Of a DNA stretch of 64,000 bases, positions 44,160-52,045 are shown one piece after another. The notes beneath the pieces were generated by a model. It saw only the letters and a program-made list of their open reading frames with translations. It ran no database searches and had not been told where the DNA came from. Numbering within the stretch: the first letter of the stretch is position 1; each line of letters opens with the position of its first letter. The stretch lies in the NCBI GenBank assembly GCA_043746815.1, contig JAYTQG010000144.1, forward strand, positions 31,982 to 95,981. Direction: 5' to 3'. Origin of the DNA: JAYTQG01 sp043746815 (GTDB taxonomy: Bacteria > Actinomycetota > Thermoleophilia > Miltoncostaeales > Miltoncostaeaceae). Both the position numbers and the translations under genes were made by a program.

Positions 44160-44885
44160 TTACGCTGAAGTCGGGTGGTGGTCCGGGGTGGCCCCTGGAA
44201 CGGGCGGAGAGGCCAGCTTTTCCAGCCCAGACGTTAGCCCGGTAAGGATCGCGCTTCCCGTTGTTCCACCGAATGCGAGGAGGTTGCGAAGGGCGGGTCC
44301 AAGGGCCTGTGCATCTGCAGCGACGAGGGCGTGCAGCATGGCCACTGCCACCGCAGGTCCCTCCGCCTTCGACGCCCAGCGGAGAAATGCGCGGCTCGGT
44401 TGTCCACTTCGATTGCGTGCGCCCGCGAGGATGAGCGCGGACTCCTCGCGACACTGACGCGCAAGTATGAAACCGATGAGCACGTCGTCACCGGCTGGGG
44501 TCAGACCGGGCCCCCGACCCAGCAGGCGTGGAAGTAGCGCCTCGACGGGCTGGTCAACCAGTTGCAGGGCCCACGGGTCGTTCCACCGATGGGCTGCCAC
44601 AGAAGTACATGCGTCGCGGATGGCCTCGGGCCGCGCCACGGACTGAACTGGTGGGGAGCGCCACAGAACTGCGCGGGATGTGTCCAGCGCGATCTGCGAG
44701 CCAACCTCGAGGTGCGGGAACCGGGCAACCCGTGCGGTGAGCGGAGTCATCGGTCCCCGCAGGTCAGTGAGATGCACGGGCCGGCCATCCCAGTCAATCC
44801 ACGCCCAACCGCCACCTGTGGCATGAACCCGGCCTCCTGAACACGTAATTGCCCCGAGGCCCGCCTCGCCCACGACGAGGCGCAC
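44160..44885 (-). CDS. DUF2877 protein, AllH-like subunit of oxamate carbamoyltransferase
   Basis: 241 residues from GTG 44885. The DUF2877 motifs are LGRGPGLTPAGDDVLIGF and the late FGGTTGSAILTGL. In E. coli the corresponding YlbF (AllH) works with FdrA (AllF) and YlbE (AllG) to split oxalurate into oxamate and carbamoyl phosphate. It lies seven bases after the AllG-like gene. Its last 12 or so codons run through repeat copy D, so the natural C-terminus may have been replaced by the repeat. Confidence 0.85.
   Translation of the reverse strand: MRLVVGEAGLGAITCSGGRVHATGGGWAWIDWDGRPVHLTDLRGPMTPLTARVARFPHLEVGSQIALDTSRAVLWRSPPVQSVARPEAIRDACTSVAAHRWNDPWALQLVDQPVEALLPRLLGRGPGLTPAGDDVLIGFILARQCREESALILAGARNRSGQPSRAFLRWASKAEGPAVAVAMLHALVAADAQALGPALRNLLAFGGTTGSAILTGLTSGLEKLASPPVPGATPDHHPTSA
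44161..44196 (+). repeat. 36-base repeat cassette, copy D (diverged, antisense at the end of allH)
   Basis: Keeps TACGCT and GTG with the same 27-base offset and the GGTCCGGGGTGGCCCCTGG end, but has GTC for ACC and GGGTGG for GGGAGG. It lies on the strand opposite to allH and supplies the last codons of that gene. No plus-strand gene follows the GTG, so this copy is probably inactive or acts otherwise. Confidence 0.65.
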
Positions 44886-44892
44886 GTTGCCG

Positions 44893-46269
44893 CTAACCGG
44901 CTGCGACGAGGGCAGTCAACGCGTCCGCGAACGGCTCCACCGGTACTCGGGCGACGCCTGCTCCGATTTGCCCGCCGTCGGTTTTATGGAGAATCCCGGT
45001 GTTGATCAAGGGCGTTTGTACGAGCGAAACGCACGCCCGGGCGTCAACGCCGATCGGGGTTCCCTCGCCATCAAGGACCGGCATTCGGAAGCGTTCGCTC
45101 GTTGCCAGGCAGATATCACCCATGTAGCGCGTACGCTCGACCGCCTCGGAAAGGCGTCCACCAAGAAAGGCGGCAACGGATGGGCTCGCGGCGCTTGCCG
45201 CCCCCCCGAGACCACAGCATTCCACCAGCGCCGAGTCCCCAATGTCGGGGGCCGCGTCCGCATCACTGAATCCTGGCCGATAAAGCGGGTCGCCAACGAG
45301 CGGCGACGGCGCGGTGAACCATTGGCCGGGGAGGCCAGCGAGCATCACGGCTGCGTCCGTGCCATTTCGGCTGACGAAGCTCACCAGCGATGAATGCTCG
45401 ATGCCAAGCGTGGACTGCAACGCCGCCCGGCAGGCCGCGATTGTCACGGTCAGGAAGAAATGGCCGTTTTGGCCAAGGAGGCGACCGACCTCGCCGATCG
45501 CATGCGGCGCTCGGTCGCCCATCGCAGGAAGCAGCTCTCGCAGAAGCAACATCGTGGCTGCCTGATGACGCATATGGCAGTCGTCGCCCATCGCGATCGC
45601 CTGGGCACAAGTCGCGAAGACGTCAACCGGGCCCCGCTCCACAAGGGCCGCGTCGAATGCTGGGGCAATGACATTCGCGAGGAGCCGTTGTCGCTCGATT
45701 GCCGCTGGATTATCGACACCCAGCCAGAAGCTGTCGCCGGGACCGTCGTTTAGCGGCGACCACGCCACGATGCCGGATTCGGAGTCACGCACCTGCCAGC
45801 AGGCCATCGACGGTGACATCACACCGGTCATGGCGCCCGCAGCACCCAACGCGTGGTTCGGAGCAAGCTGCACCTCGCCGCGCTCAAGAGCCGCAGCGGC
45901 TTCGTCGACGCTCGCGTACCACCCCTCAAGGACACAGGCTGCCCGAACAGCGCGCCGCTGGGGGCCACACATTCGCTCCCAGCTGATCGGTGGCCCAGCG
46001 TGCAGGACCATGCGTCCCTCGAGGCCCGGGATCAACTTGCCTGCCGGACCCGCGTGTTCCAGCATTGGTCGCGCGGCCTGCAATCGCGCAATCGCGAGCG
46101 CGTTTGCCACGTCGATCCTGTCATCTGCGTAGGCCGCCGTGAGGAGCGCAACCGTGGTGGGATCGCCGCCTGCAGGAGGCCGCCACTGCACGGCTATCGG
46201 CGACACGTCCTGCTGGCGGAGCGCATCCGCCATGAGGTCTAACCCGACTGTCGCAACACGTAGGCTCAT
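44893..46269 (-). CDS. DUF1116 protein, AllG-like subunit of oxamate carbamoyltransferase
   Basis: 458 residues from ATG 46269. The DUF1116 pattern is visible in VQWRPPAGGD near the start, the central GMVSPSMACW-like stretch (TGVMSPSMACWQV), and DDCHMRHQAATMLLLREL. The partner AllH follows. FdrA lies 15 kb away, with a carbamate kinase in between. Together they would let the cell obtain ATP and ammonia from purine breakdown. The ATG is only three bases from the divergent AIR synthase-like GTG. Confidence 0.85.
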   Translation of the reverse strand: MSLRVATVGLDLMADALRQQDVSPIAVQWRPPAGGDPTTVALLTAAYADDRIDVANALAIARLQAARPMLEHAGPAGKLIPGLEGRMVLHAGPPISWERMCGPQRRAVRAACVLEGWYASVDEAAAALERGEVQLAPNHALGAAGAMTGVMSPSMACWQVRDSESGIVAWSPLNDGPGDSFWLGVDNPAAIERQRLLANVIAPAFDAALVERGPVDVFATCAQAIAMGDDCHMRHQAATMLLLRELLPAMGDRAPHAIGEVGRLLGQNGHFFLTVTIAACRAALQSTLGIEHSSLVSFVSRNGTDAAVMLAGLPGQWFTAPSPLVGDPLYRPGFSDADAAPDIGDSALVECCGLGGAASAASPSVAAFLGGRLSEAVERTRYMGDICLATSERFRMPVLDGEGTPIGVDARACVSLVQTPLINTGILHKTDGGQIGAGVARVPVEPFADALTALVAAG

Positions 46270-46272
46270 ACG

Positions 46273-47220
46273 GTGAATCTTGCCAACCTCGCCGACCGTC
46301 TGCGCGCGCATCCCGGCCTCACCGCAAAGTTCGATCTCGCGGCGGTTGCATCCACCATCGGCGGCGACGGCGACGATGCGGCGTTCGTGGCTCTCAGCGA
46401 CTCGCTGGGACTCGCGCTGTGCGCCGAAGCGGTGCTGCCGAGTTTCGCTGGTCGCGATCCACGCGTCGCCGGAATTGCTGGCGTTGTTACGGTGCTGAAC
46501 GATCTGGCGGCGACCGGTTCGCGCCCAATGGCGCTCCTGAATACCGTCGTCGCCCCAAGCCGCGAGCAGGCCACCGCGGTTTTGGAGGGTTTGAAGGCAG
46601 GCGCAGACCTCTACAACGTCCCGATTCTTGGCGGTCACACGACGGTGGCTCCAGGCGAGATCGTGGTGAGCACATTCGCGCTGGGGTTCGCGGAGCGGCC
46701 ACTCAGGGCGACGAACGCCAAGCCCGGGGACCAGGTCGTGTTCGTGACGTGCCTGGACGGCGAGATGATCGACTCGCCCGATGGTTCCAGCTTCTTTAGC
46801 CATCTCCGGGGGCCGCGCCGATATCTTGCTCCAAACGATCTCGCCCTGCTCGCGGCGGCAGCGGAGGCCGGTGAGGTCTGGGCTGCCCGCGACATCTCGA
46901 TGCCGGGGCTGGTCGGTTCGCTCCTGCAGTTTCTGGAGGCGGCAGGGGGCCTTGGTGCACGTCTTAATCTCAGCTTGATTCCTGCCCCTGAGGGCGTCGC
47001 CCTGGAGCGCTGGCTAACGACGTTCTCGTCCTATGGCTTCCTGCTTGTCGGCGACTCGGCGGCGATCTCTGCACGTTTCACTGCGGCCGATTTGACTGCG
47101 GTGCCGATCGCCACACTTGACAGCACCGGGCGGCTCGAACTGGTCTTGAACGCTGAGGCCGTTACGTTCTGGGACCTGAGCACGACACCCCTCACCGGAC
47201 TCCGACCGGCTCCAAACTAG
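46273..47220 (+). CDS. AIR synthase-like protein, Sll0787 / NitF type
   Basis: 315 residues from GTG 46273. Domain features match PurM/SelD-type folds: a Gly/Asp-rich STIGGDGDDAAFV, VVTVLNDLAATGSRPMALLN and ILGGHTTV. The branch resembles the Sll0787 family found beside nitrilase, radical-SAM and GNAT genes (Nit1C cluster). It probably activates a substrate with ATP. It converges on the GNAT gene, their ends overlapping by four bases. Confidence 0.8.
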   Translation: MNLANLADRLRAHPGLTAKFDLAAVASTIGGDGDDAAFVALSDSLGLALCAEAVLPSFAGRDPRVAGIAGVVTVLNDLAATGSRPMALLNTVVAPSREQATAVLEGLKAGADLYNVPILGGHTTVAPGEIVVSTFALGFAERPLRATNAKPGDQVVFVTCLDGEMIDSPDGSSFFSHLRGPRRYLAPNDLALLAAAAEAGEVWAARDISMPGLVGSLLQFLEAAGGLGARLNLSLIPAPEGVALERWLTTFSSYGFLLVGDSAAISARFTAADLTAVPIATLDSTGRLELVLNAEAVTFWDLSTTPLTGLRPAPN

Positions 47221-47738
47221 GCGGTTGTACCGTAGGCCCAGCCGTATCCGGACGACAAAAACGCCTCCTCGGCGCAGGCGAGGGGGATGTCCATCCGCTG
47301 GTGTTCAACGTCGTGAAACGAAAATGGACGTCCGAGGCGACTCCAGCCAACGTGCTGGAAAAAGGCGACATTTGGTTCTTGAACGTGGGCCACCATCCGC
47401 GTTCCGCCAAGCTCGCCTGCGGTCGCGACTGCAAACCGAACGAGATCGCCGCCTGGGCGCATTCGCCGTGCCTCCGGAAGGACGGCGAGACGATCGCCCT
47501 GCCAAAGACCCGCTTCGTCAAGCTGGTAGAGGCGAACTGACCCCACGACGAGCGGCCCAACGGCGGCAACGACATGAATGGCCGAGTCGTCCCAGGCGTC
47601 GCGGTCTGAGCCCTCGAAAATGCCCTGTTCGCCGACGAAGACGTGGTGACGGACGTAGTAGTGCGCCTCAAGCTCCGCCGCTGTTGCGACGACACGAACC
47701 TCAGGACGGATACGACTTGGGCGTTCCCGCGGGCTCAC
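47217..47738 (-). CDS. GNAT acetyltransferase, MSMEG_0567/Sll0786 (NitE) type
   Basis: 173 residues from GTG 47738, with GGAGGAGG eight bases upstream. The motif YYVRHHVFVGEQGIF resembles autoinducer/GNAT acceptors that begin with RHxVFVxEQ. The acetyl-CoA pyrophosphate loop is RPGGDLVRFAVATAGELG (altered from the usual RGxGxG). Homologues sit in the nitrogen-starvation cluster next to radical SAM and AIR synthase-like genes, exactly as here. Its 5' end overlaps the radical SAM gene by 38 bases. Confidence 0.82.
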   Translation of the reverse strand: MSPRERPSRIRPEVRVVATAAELEAHYYVRHHVFVGEQGIFEGSDRDAWDDSAIHVVAAVGPLVVGSVRLYQLDEAGLWQGDRLAVLPEARRMRPGGDLVRFAVATAGELGGTRMVAHVQEPNVAFFQHVGWSRLGRPFSFHDVEHQRMDIPLACAEEAFLSSGYGWAYGTTA

Positions 47739-48846
47739 CGTCGCGCCCTCCTCCAAACGCCTGCTCGAATGTGGAGAGCGCGGAGCAGGCCTGGCAACGG
47801 ACGCAACCCGCGCGGGCGTTCTGGCTGAGCATGTTTGCCTCCGCGAGCATCGGTGCGACCAGTTCGTACACCTCGCGAACGTACTCGGGCGACGGTGGCC
47901 GCTCGTGCGCCAGGATGCTCCCTGGAGTAGGTCGCAGGGGGACAACAAAGGGGTAGACACCCCGGTCGATCGCGGCCCGGACACCCGTCTCGACAGCTTC
48001 TGGCGACTCGCCGAGACCAAGGATGAAGTACGTCGATACCTGGCCTGGGCCAAAGACCTCGACAGCGGCTTCCCAGGCGCGGTGGTAGTAGTCGATGCCT
48101 TGGGCAGCTTTCCCAGGGGCCACTCGAGCGAGCACCTCAGGATCAGGGCTCTCCATGTGTAGGCCAAGTGCCTCGACGCCCGAGGACTTCAGATGCGCGA
48201 ACCAGGAAAAGTCATCTGGCGGCTCGATTTGTACCTGCACGGGCAGGTCGGATGCGTCGCGGATCGCCTCGGCGCACCGGGCCATGTACTCGGCGCCCCG
48301 GTCGTTGCGGTTCGGTGTTCCGGTGGTCAGGGTGACGTCCTTGGCACCATCCAGACGCTTGGCCGCCGCTGCGACTTCGGCAAGCTGGGAAGGCGTTTTT
48401 GCCGGGATGGTGCGGCCATCCATCAGCGTTGTACCGATGGCGCAGAAATGGCACTGCTCGCTGGTCTTCCAATACACGCAGTGCTGAAACACCGTGGATG
48501 CCATGGAGTCCAGGTGCATCAGGGCAATCTTCCAGTACGGAATCCCGTCCGCCGTCTCAAGGTCGTAGATCTTCGGCCGCGGCTGCATGCGAACCTGGCC
48601 GACTTCGACGCCTTCGCGCAGCAACGTCCCAATCCGGCCGTTGCTCGCCATCACCAGCTCATACGGCGAACTGGCGGCGAACTCGGCGTGGACGGGGACC
48701 GTCAACGGGGTGTCATTGATCCACAGGAACCCAGCATCGGAGGGCCCGGCCCCACCCCGGCGCGTGTTGCCGGGGTCGGTCGTCCGAACGCCGTAGCTCT
48801 GCAGCTCGACAGCGAGGGTCCTCAGATCGGGGGCGGTGGTCGTCAA
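47701..48846 (-). CDS. radical SAM protein, MSMEG_0568 (NitD) family
   Basis: About 381 residues from TTG 48846, with GGAG just upstream. The cluster-binding cysteines are spaced Cx8CxxC (HCVYWKTSEQCHFC), not the usual CxxxCxxC. Additional cysteines near the C-terminus (AGCVRCQAC) could hold a second cluster. The TIM-barrel continues with QVQIEPPDD and LGLHMESPDPEVLARVAPGK. It belongs to the Nit1C-type nitrogen-starvation set; the reaction is unknown. Confidence 0.85.
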   Translation of the reverse strand: MTTTAPDLRTLAVELQSYGVRTTDPGNTRRGGAGPSDAGFLWINDTPLTVPVHAEFAASSPYELVMASNGRIGTLLREGVEVGQVRMQPRPKIYDLETADGIPYWKIALMHLDSMASTVFQHCVYWKTSEQCHFCAIGTTLMDGRTIPAKTPSQLAEVAAAAKRLDGAKDVTLTTGTPNRNDRGAEYMARCAEAIRDASDLPVQVQIEPPDDFSWFAHLKSSGVEALGLHMESPDPEVLARVAPGKAAQGIDYYHRAWEAAVEVFGPGQVSTYFILGLGESPEAVETGVRAAIDRGVYPFVVPLRPTPGSILAHERPPSPEYVREVYELVAPMLAEANMLSQNARAGCVRCQACSALSTFEQAFGGGRDGEPAGTPKSYPS

Positions 48847-48856
48847 GGGGCTCCGG

Positions 48857-49723
48857 TTACCATTTCGAATCGAACAGCGTCTCAAAGTTTTCCTTGAAGA
48901 CCATGCGCTTCAGCTTCTCCGAAACCGGTGCGCCTTCGATCTTCCAGTACTCGCTCATGAAGTCTGACCAGGGCTCGTCCGCACCGAAGATGATCCGGTC
49001 GGCAGCGAGGCCGTCCTGCTTTTCGATCTCCACTAGCAGCCACCGGGCGCCGAAGCCAACCGCCCACGAGGTGTCGGTGTAGACCTTGTAGCCGTCCTTC
49101 ACCCACTGCATGAACTTCGGGACCAACTTGATGTGGCCGGAGACACCGCCACCGAAGTGGACAAGGTGAATCTTGCAGCGCTTCCCGTAGGCCTCGACCA
49201 TCGGAATGAAGTTGTTGATGTCGCTGTTGCCGCCGGGGGATGTGTGGAAATGGAAGACGTAGTCGTATTTCTCGCAGGCGTCAAAGCACATGTCCGCGAG
49301 GACCTTGGTCTCTTCATCCCACTCGTTGGGGTTCGGGTTCCCTCCGAGCAAAAAGGTCGTTTTCAGCCCGACGATCCCCGCCTCACCAACATGCTTCAGC
49401 GCCTCAAGGGTGTGCTCGCGGTCGCGGGGAAGGAAGGACACCCACAGCAGGCCGCGGATGCGGTCGGAGCTGGTGGCCGCCTCCATCACGATGGGGTTCA
49501 GGCTGAAGGGCTGCTCGGGCTTTGGGACGCCGTAATTTGAGATGGCCAGGCTGCGCTCGATGGCGTACTTGTCCATATAGGCAAGGTAGTCCTTGGTCCG
49601 CGGAAAGTCGTAAACGACCGGCTTCACGGGGTAGTCGATGCCATAAAACGGCCAGGCCTCGATCTCGCCAATATGGCTGTGACCGTCGATCACCACGCGC
49701 TTCATTCCGTCAGGCAGGGCCAT
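48857..49723 (-). CDS. amidohydrolase-2 family metal-dependent hydrolase
   Basis: 288 residues from ATG 49723, with AAGGAG upstream. Metal ligands appear as HSHIGE near the start, FHFHTS, HFGGG and the late FGADEPWSD. Such enzymes hydrolyse or decarboxylate small acids and amides. Its position between the MSMEG_0572-like and radical SAM genes is where a nitrilase normally lies in Nit1C clusters, so it may provide an alternative C-N or C-C bond-cleaving activity. Confidence 0.85.
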   Translation of the reverse strand: MALPDGMKRVVIDGHSHIGEIEAWPFYGIDYPVKPVVYDFPRTKDYLAYMDKYAIERSLAISNYGVPKPEQPFSLNPIVMEAATSSDRIRGLLWVSFLPRDREHTLEALKHVGEAGIVGLKTTFLLGGNPNPNEWDEETKVLADMCFDACEKYDYVFHFHTSPGGNSDINNFIPMVEAYGKRCKIHLVHFGGGVSGHIKLVPKFMQWVKDGYKVYTDTSWAVGFGARWLLVEIEKQDGLAADRIIFGADEPWSDFMSEYWKIEGAPVSEKLKRMVFKENFETLFDSKW

Positions 49724-50366
49724 CTGTGGTCTCCTTGTGCGAGTGCAGGAGCGCGGTCGACAGGTCGGTTGTCGCGCTGCGCCAGGTGTCAGGGTCAGGA
49801 AATTCGCGTCGCGGTGCGACCGGACGCTCGTCGGTTTGCTCGCCAGTGCGCGGGTCGAGCTGGAATGCCTCAAGAACCCAGACCGGCTGCATCGTCTCAC
49901 CGTTGTACTCGGTGGATCTTGCAACGGCAAAACCGGTACTCAGGTTCATTTCGACGCTACGGAACGGCGGCCACTGCTCGCGGTCGCCGTTGTTCCAGAT
50001 GGTGACGGTCTCATCACCCGCCCGTTCCGCCCGTTCGATCGCACGAATGGTTTGGTTGGTGTGTTCTTCCGCCGCAAGCTCGCGCATTCGCATGTTGTAC
50101 GCGGCATCGCGAGCGAGCGAGAGGTCAATGTCGGGCGAAACGTCCAGAAGCTCCACACCGGCACGGTCGAAATCTGCAGCAGCGTTGGCGCTGTTGCCGT
50201 AGCTCGCGACGAGCGCCTCGCCGTCGGGTACGGACTTCAGGTGATCGTTGAGCGAGCGTACGAGGCGAACTGCCGCCTCGTAGAGATCTGGGCGCACGTT
50301 GACGATTGGGTAGAGGCGTTCCTCTCCCTGGCGCCAACGGCGTGTGATCTCCTCGCGCTCGCTCAT
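49710..50366 (-). CDS. protein of unknown function in Nit1C-like cluster
   Basis: 218 residues, soluble, charged and helical, with several acidic and tryptophan-containing stretches (REEITRRWRQGEERLYPIVN; TVTIWNNGDREQWPPFRSVE). No recognised domain, no signal peptide and no membrane helix. It overlaps the amidohydrolase start by 14 bases and lies 27 bases after the MSMEG_0572-like gene, so all are cotranscribed. It may be a cluster-specific subunit. Confidence 0.6.
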   Translation of the reverse strand: MSEREEITRRWRQGEERLYPIVNVRPDLYEAAVRLVRSLNDHLKSVPDGEALVASYGNSANAAADFDRAGVELLDVSPDIDLSLARDAAYNMRMRELAAEEHTNQTIRAIERAERAGDETVTIWNNGDREQWPPFRSVEMNLSTGFAVARSTEYNGETMQPVWVLEAFQLDPRTGEQTDERPVAPRREFPDPDTWRSATTDLSTALLHSHKETTDGPA

Positions 50367-50393
50367 TCGATATCCGTCGTTACTGAGGGGTGG

Positions 50394-50879
50394 CTAGACC
50401 GTCCAGGTGTTCAGCTGGAATGCCTTTTCCCGCCACGCGGTGAGGGCCGAGTCCAGCACGTCAAGCGGGTTGAACGCCTTCACGCCGGGGATGAGGTCAT
50501 CCTCGCGGAAGCCGTACAGGGCGCCCATGGCGAAGCGACAGGCGTAAATCGTCGCGCCTTCGGTCAGGAGCGTCTTCAACTGGTTGTTGATCGCCATCGA
50601 GCCGGGGAACGACTCTGCGCCGACCGACGGGTAGCCCCGACTGCCGGAGGCGAGCAGTACGCCAGGTCCGTACAGCACGATCGTGACCTTGAAGCCCTTG
50701 CGAACAAGGCGGGTTGAGGTCAGCAGGTTGACGAGTGCAACAGAACCCTCGTAGGGGACCGTGTGAATGAAGACAAAGGCTTGCTCACCCGGGTTTGCCT
50801 TGAGATCCGGAAACACCTTCTCGGCAACGTCATACAGCTCTTGCCCGATTTCTGGCTTGGGTCCATCGATTTTGGCCAC
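50394..50879 (-). CDS. MSMEG_0572/Sll0783 (NitB) family protein, DsrE-like fold
   Basis: 161 residues from GTG 50879, with GGAGG six bases upstream. The pattern VALVNLLTSTRLVRKGFKVT, VLYGPGVLLASGSRGYPSVG, YACRFAMGALYG and a C-terminal LNTWTV matches the nitrogen-starvation response family (first gene of Nit1C clusters). The fold should be DsrE-like with one conserved Cys. It is the first gene of a five-gene operon, divergent from the carbamate kinase. Confidence 0.8.
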   Translation of the reverse strand: MAKIDGPKPEIGQELYDVAEKVFPDLKANPGEQAFVFIHTVPYEGSVALVNLLTSTRLVRKGFKVTIVLYGPGVLLASGSRGYPSVGAESFPGSMAINNQLKTLLTEGATIYACRFAMGALYGFREDDLIPGVKAFNPLDVLDSALTAWREKAFQLNTWTV

Positions 50880-51059
50880 GCGCGTCCTCCATGGTGGTGA
50901 TAAGGGCGTTCCCGCGGCCAATTGGCCGGTTCGTTCGCCAGGCGAGAGCCAAGCGACAACCGGATACTGGCCCCTGAACAACCCCCTGCGCAAGTCTTCC
51001 GTCGGAGTGAGGAAGTCTTCGCGCCTTGGCCACACGGCCAACATCCACCGCATTTCGGC

Positions 51060-52019
51060 ATGATCCCATCACACGTGACGACGACCAACGCCCCAATCGC
51101 AGTGCTTGCAGTCGGAGGAAATGCGCTTTCTCCGTCGGGCAACGCAACCGTTGACGAGCAACTTGCTGGGGCGCGCCAGGTCGCCGCTCAGGCAGTGGCA
51201 ATGGAAGCGAGCGGCCAGGGGGTACTCGTGGTCCATGGCAACGGTCCGCAGGTCGGCGCGCTCAGCCTGGCCCAGGAGGCGGTGGCGCGCGACATGCCGC
51301 TCCAGCCGCTCCACCTCCTCGTTGCGATGACCCAGGGTCAGATCGGCTTTCTGCTCGCGCAGGCAATTGGTGACGCGCAGGTGGCAGGTGGCCGCGAGCG
51401 GCGGGTCGCCGCCATCGCGACCCAGATCGTTGTTGATCCCCGCGATCCCGGCTTCGCCAATCCGACGAAACCGATTGGCCCATTCTTCTCCGAAGGGCGG
51501 GCGCGTCGACTGGCCGAGGCGCGTGCATGGAGCGTGGCGGAGGACTCCGGCCGCGGCTGGCGCCGGGTGGTGGCCTCACCGGAGCCGCTCGCCGTGCTCG
51601 AACAGGCCCAAATCCGTGCCCTCTTGGCGGAGGGACAGACGGTGATCGCATGCGGCGGCGGTGGGATACCCGTTGTCCAGCAGGGTGCCGTGTTCACCGG
51701 GATCGACGCCGTAATCGACAAGGACTACGCGGCCGCGCTGATCGGCCGTCTCGTTGGCGCCGAGACGTTGCTGCTGGTCACCGGGGTTGACCGCGTCGCG
51801 CTGGACTTTGGCAAGCCGACTCAACGAGACGTCGCAACGATGACCCTCGCGGAGGCCCGGGCGCACTACGCCGATGGCCAATTCCCACCAGGGAGCATGG
51901 GGCCGAAGGTTGATGCCTGTATCCGTTTCGCTGAGGGCGGTGGGAAGGCAATCATCTGCTCGTTGGAGCAGAGCGCGGCCGCACTGGCTGGCGAAGCTGG
52001 GACCCGCATCGGCGGTTAG
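51060..52019 (+). CDS. arcC: carbamate kinase
   Basis: About 319 residues from ATG 51060 (GTG 51075 possible). The amino-acid-kinase motifs are VLAVGGNAL, VVHGNGPQVG, CGGGGIPV, DKDYAAALIG and FPPGSMGPKVDA. It makes ATP from ADP and carbamoyl phosphate, releasing ammonia and CO2. In the oxalurate pathway (AllK/YbcF) it uses the carbamoyl phosphate produced by FdrA/AllG/AllH, all encoded nearby. Confidence 0.93.
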   Translation: MIPSHVTTTNAPIAVLAVGGNALSPSGNATVDEQLAGARQVAAQAVAMEASGQGVLVVHGNGPQVGALSLAQEAVARDMPLQPLHLLVAMTQGQIGFLLAQAIGDAQVAGGRERRVAAIATQIVVDPRDPGFANPTKPIGPFFSEGRARRLAEARAWSVAEDSGRGWRRVVASPEPLAVLEQAQIRALLAEGQTVIACGGGGIPVVQQGAVFTGIDAVIDKDYAAALIGRLVGAETLLLVTGVDRVALDFGKPTQRDVATMTLAEARAHYADGQFPPGSMGPKVDACIRFAEGGGKAIICSLEQSAAALAGEAGTRIGG

Positions 52020-52045
52020 CCCCCTCCGAGTGAAAGAATCAGCGG

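Noticed and set aside
44188..44457. 89-codon frame starting at repeat copy D GTG as a real leader or gene
   Set aside because: It is the antisense of allH with no protein-like features; the downstream side has no plus-strand gene.
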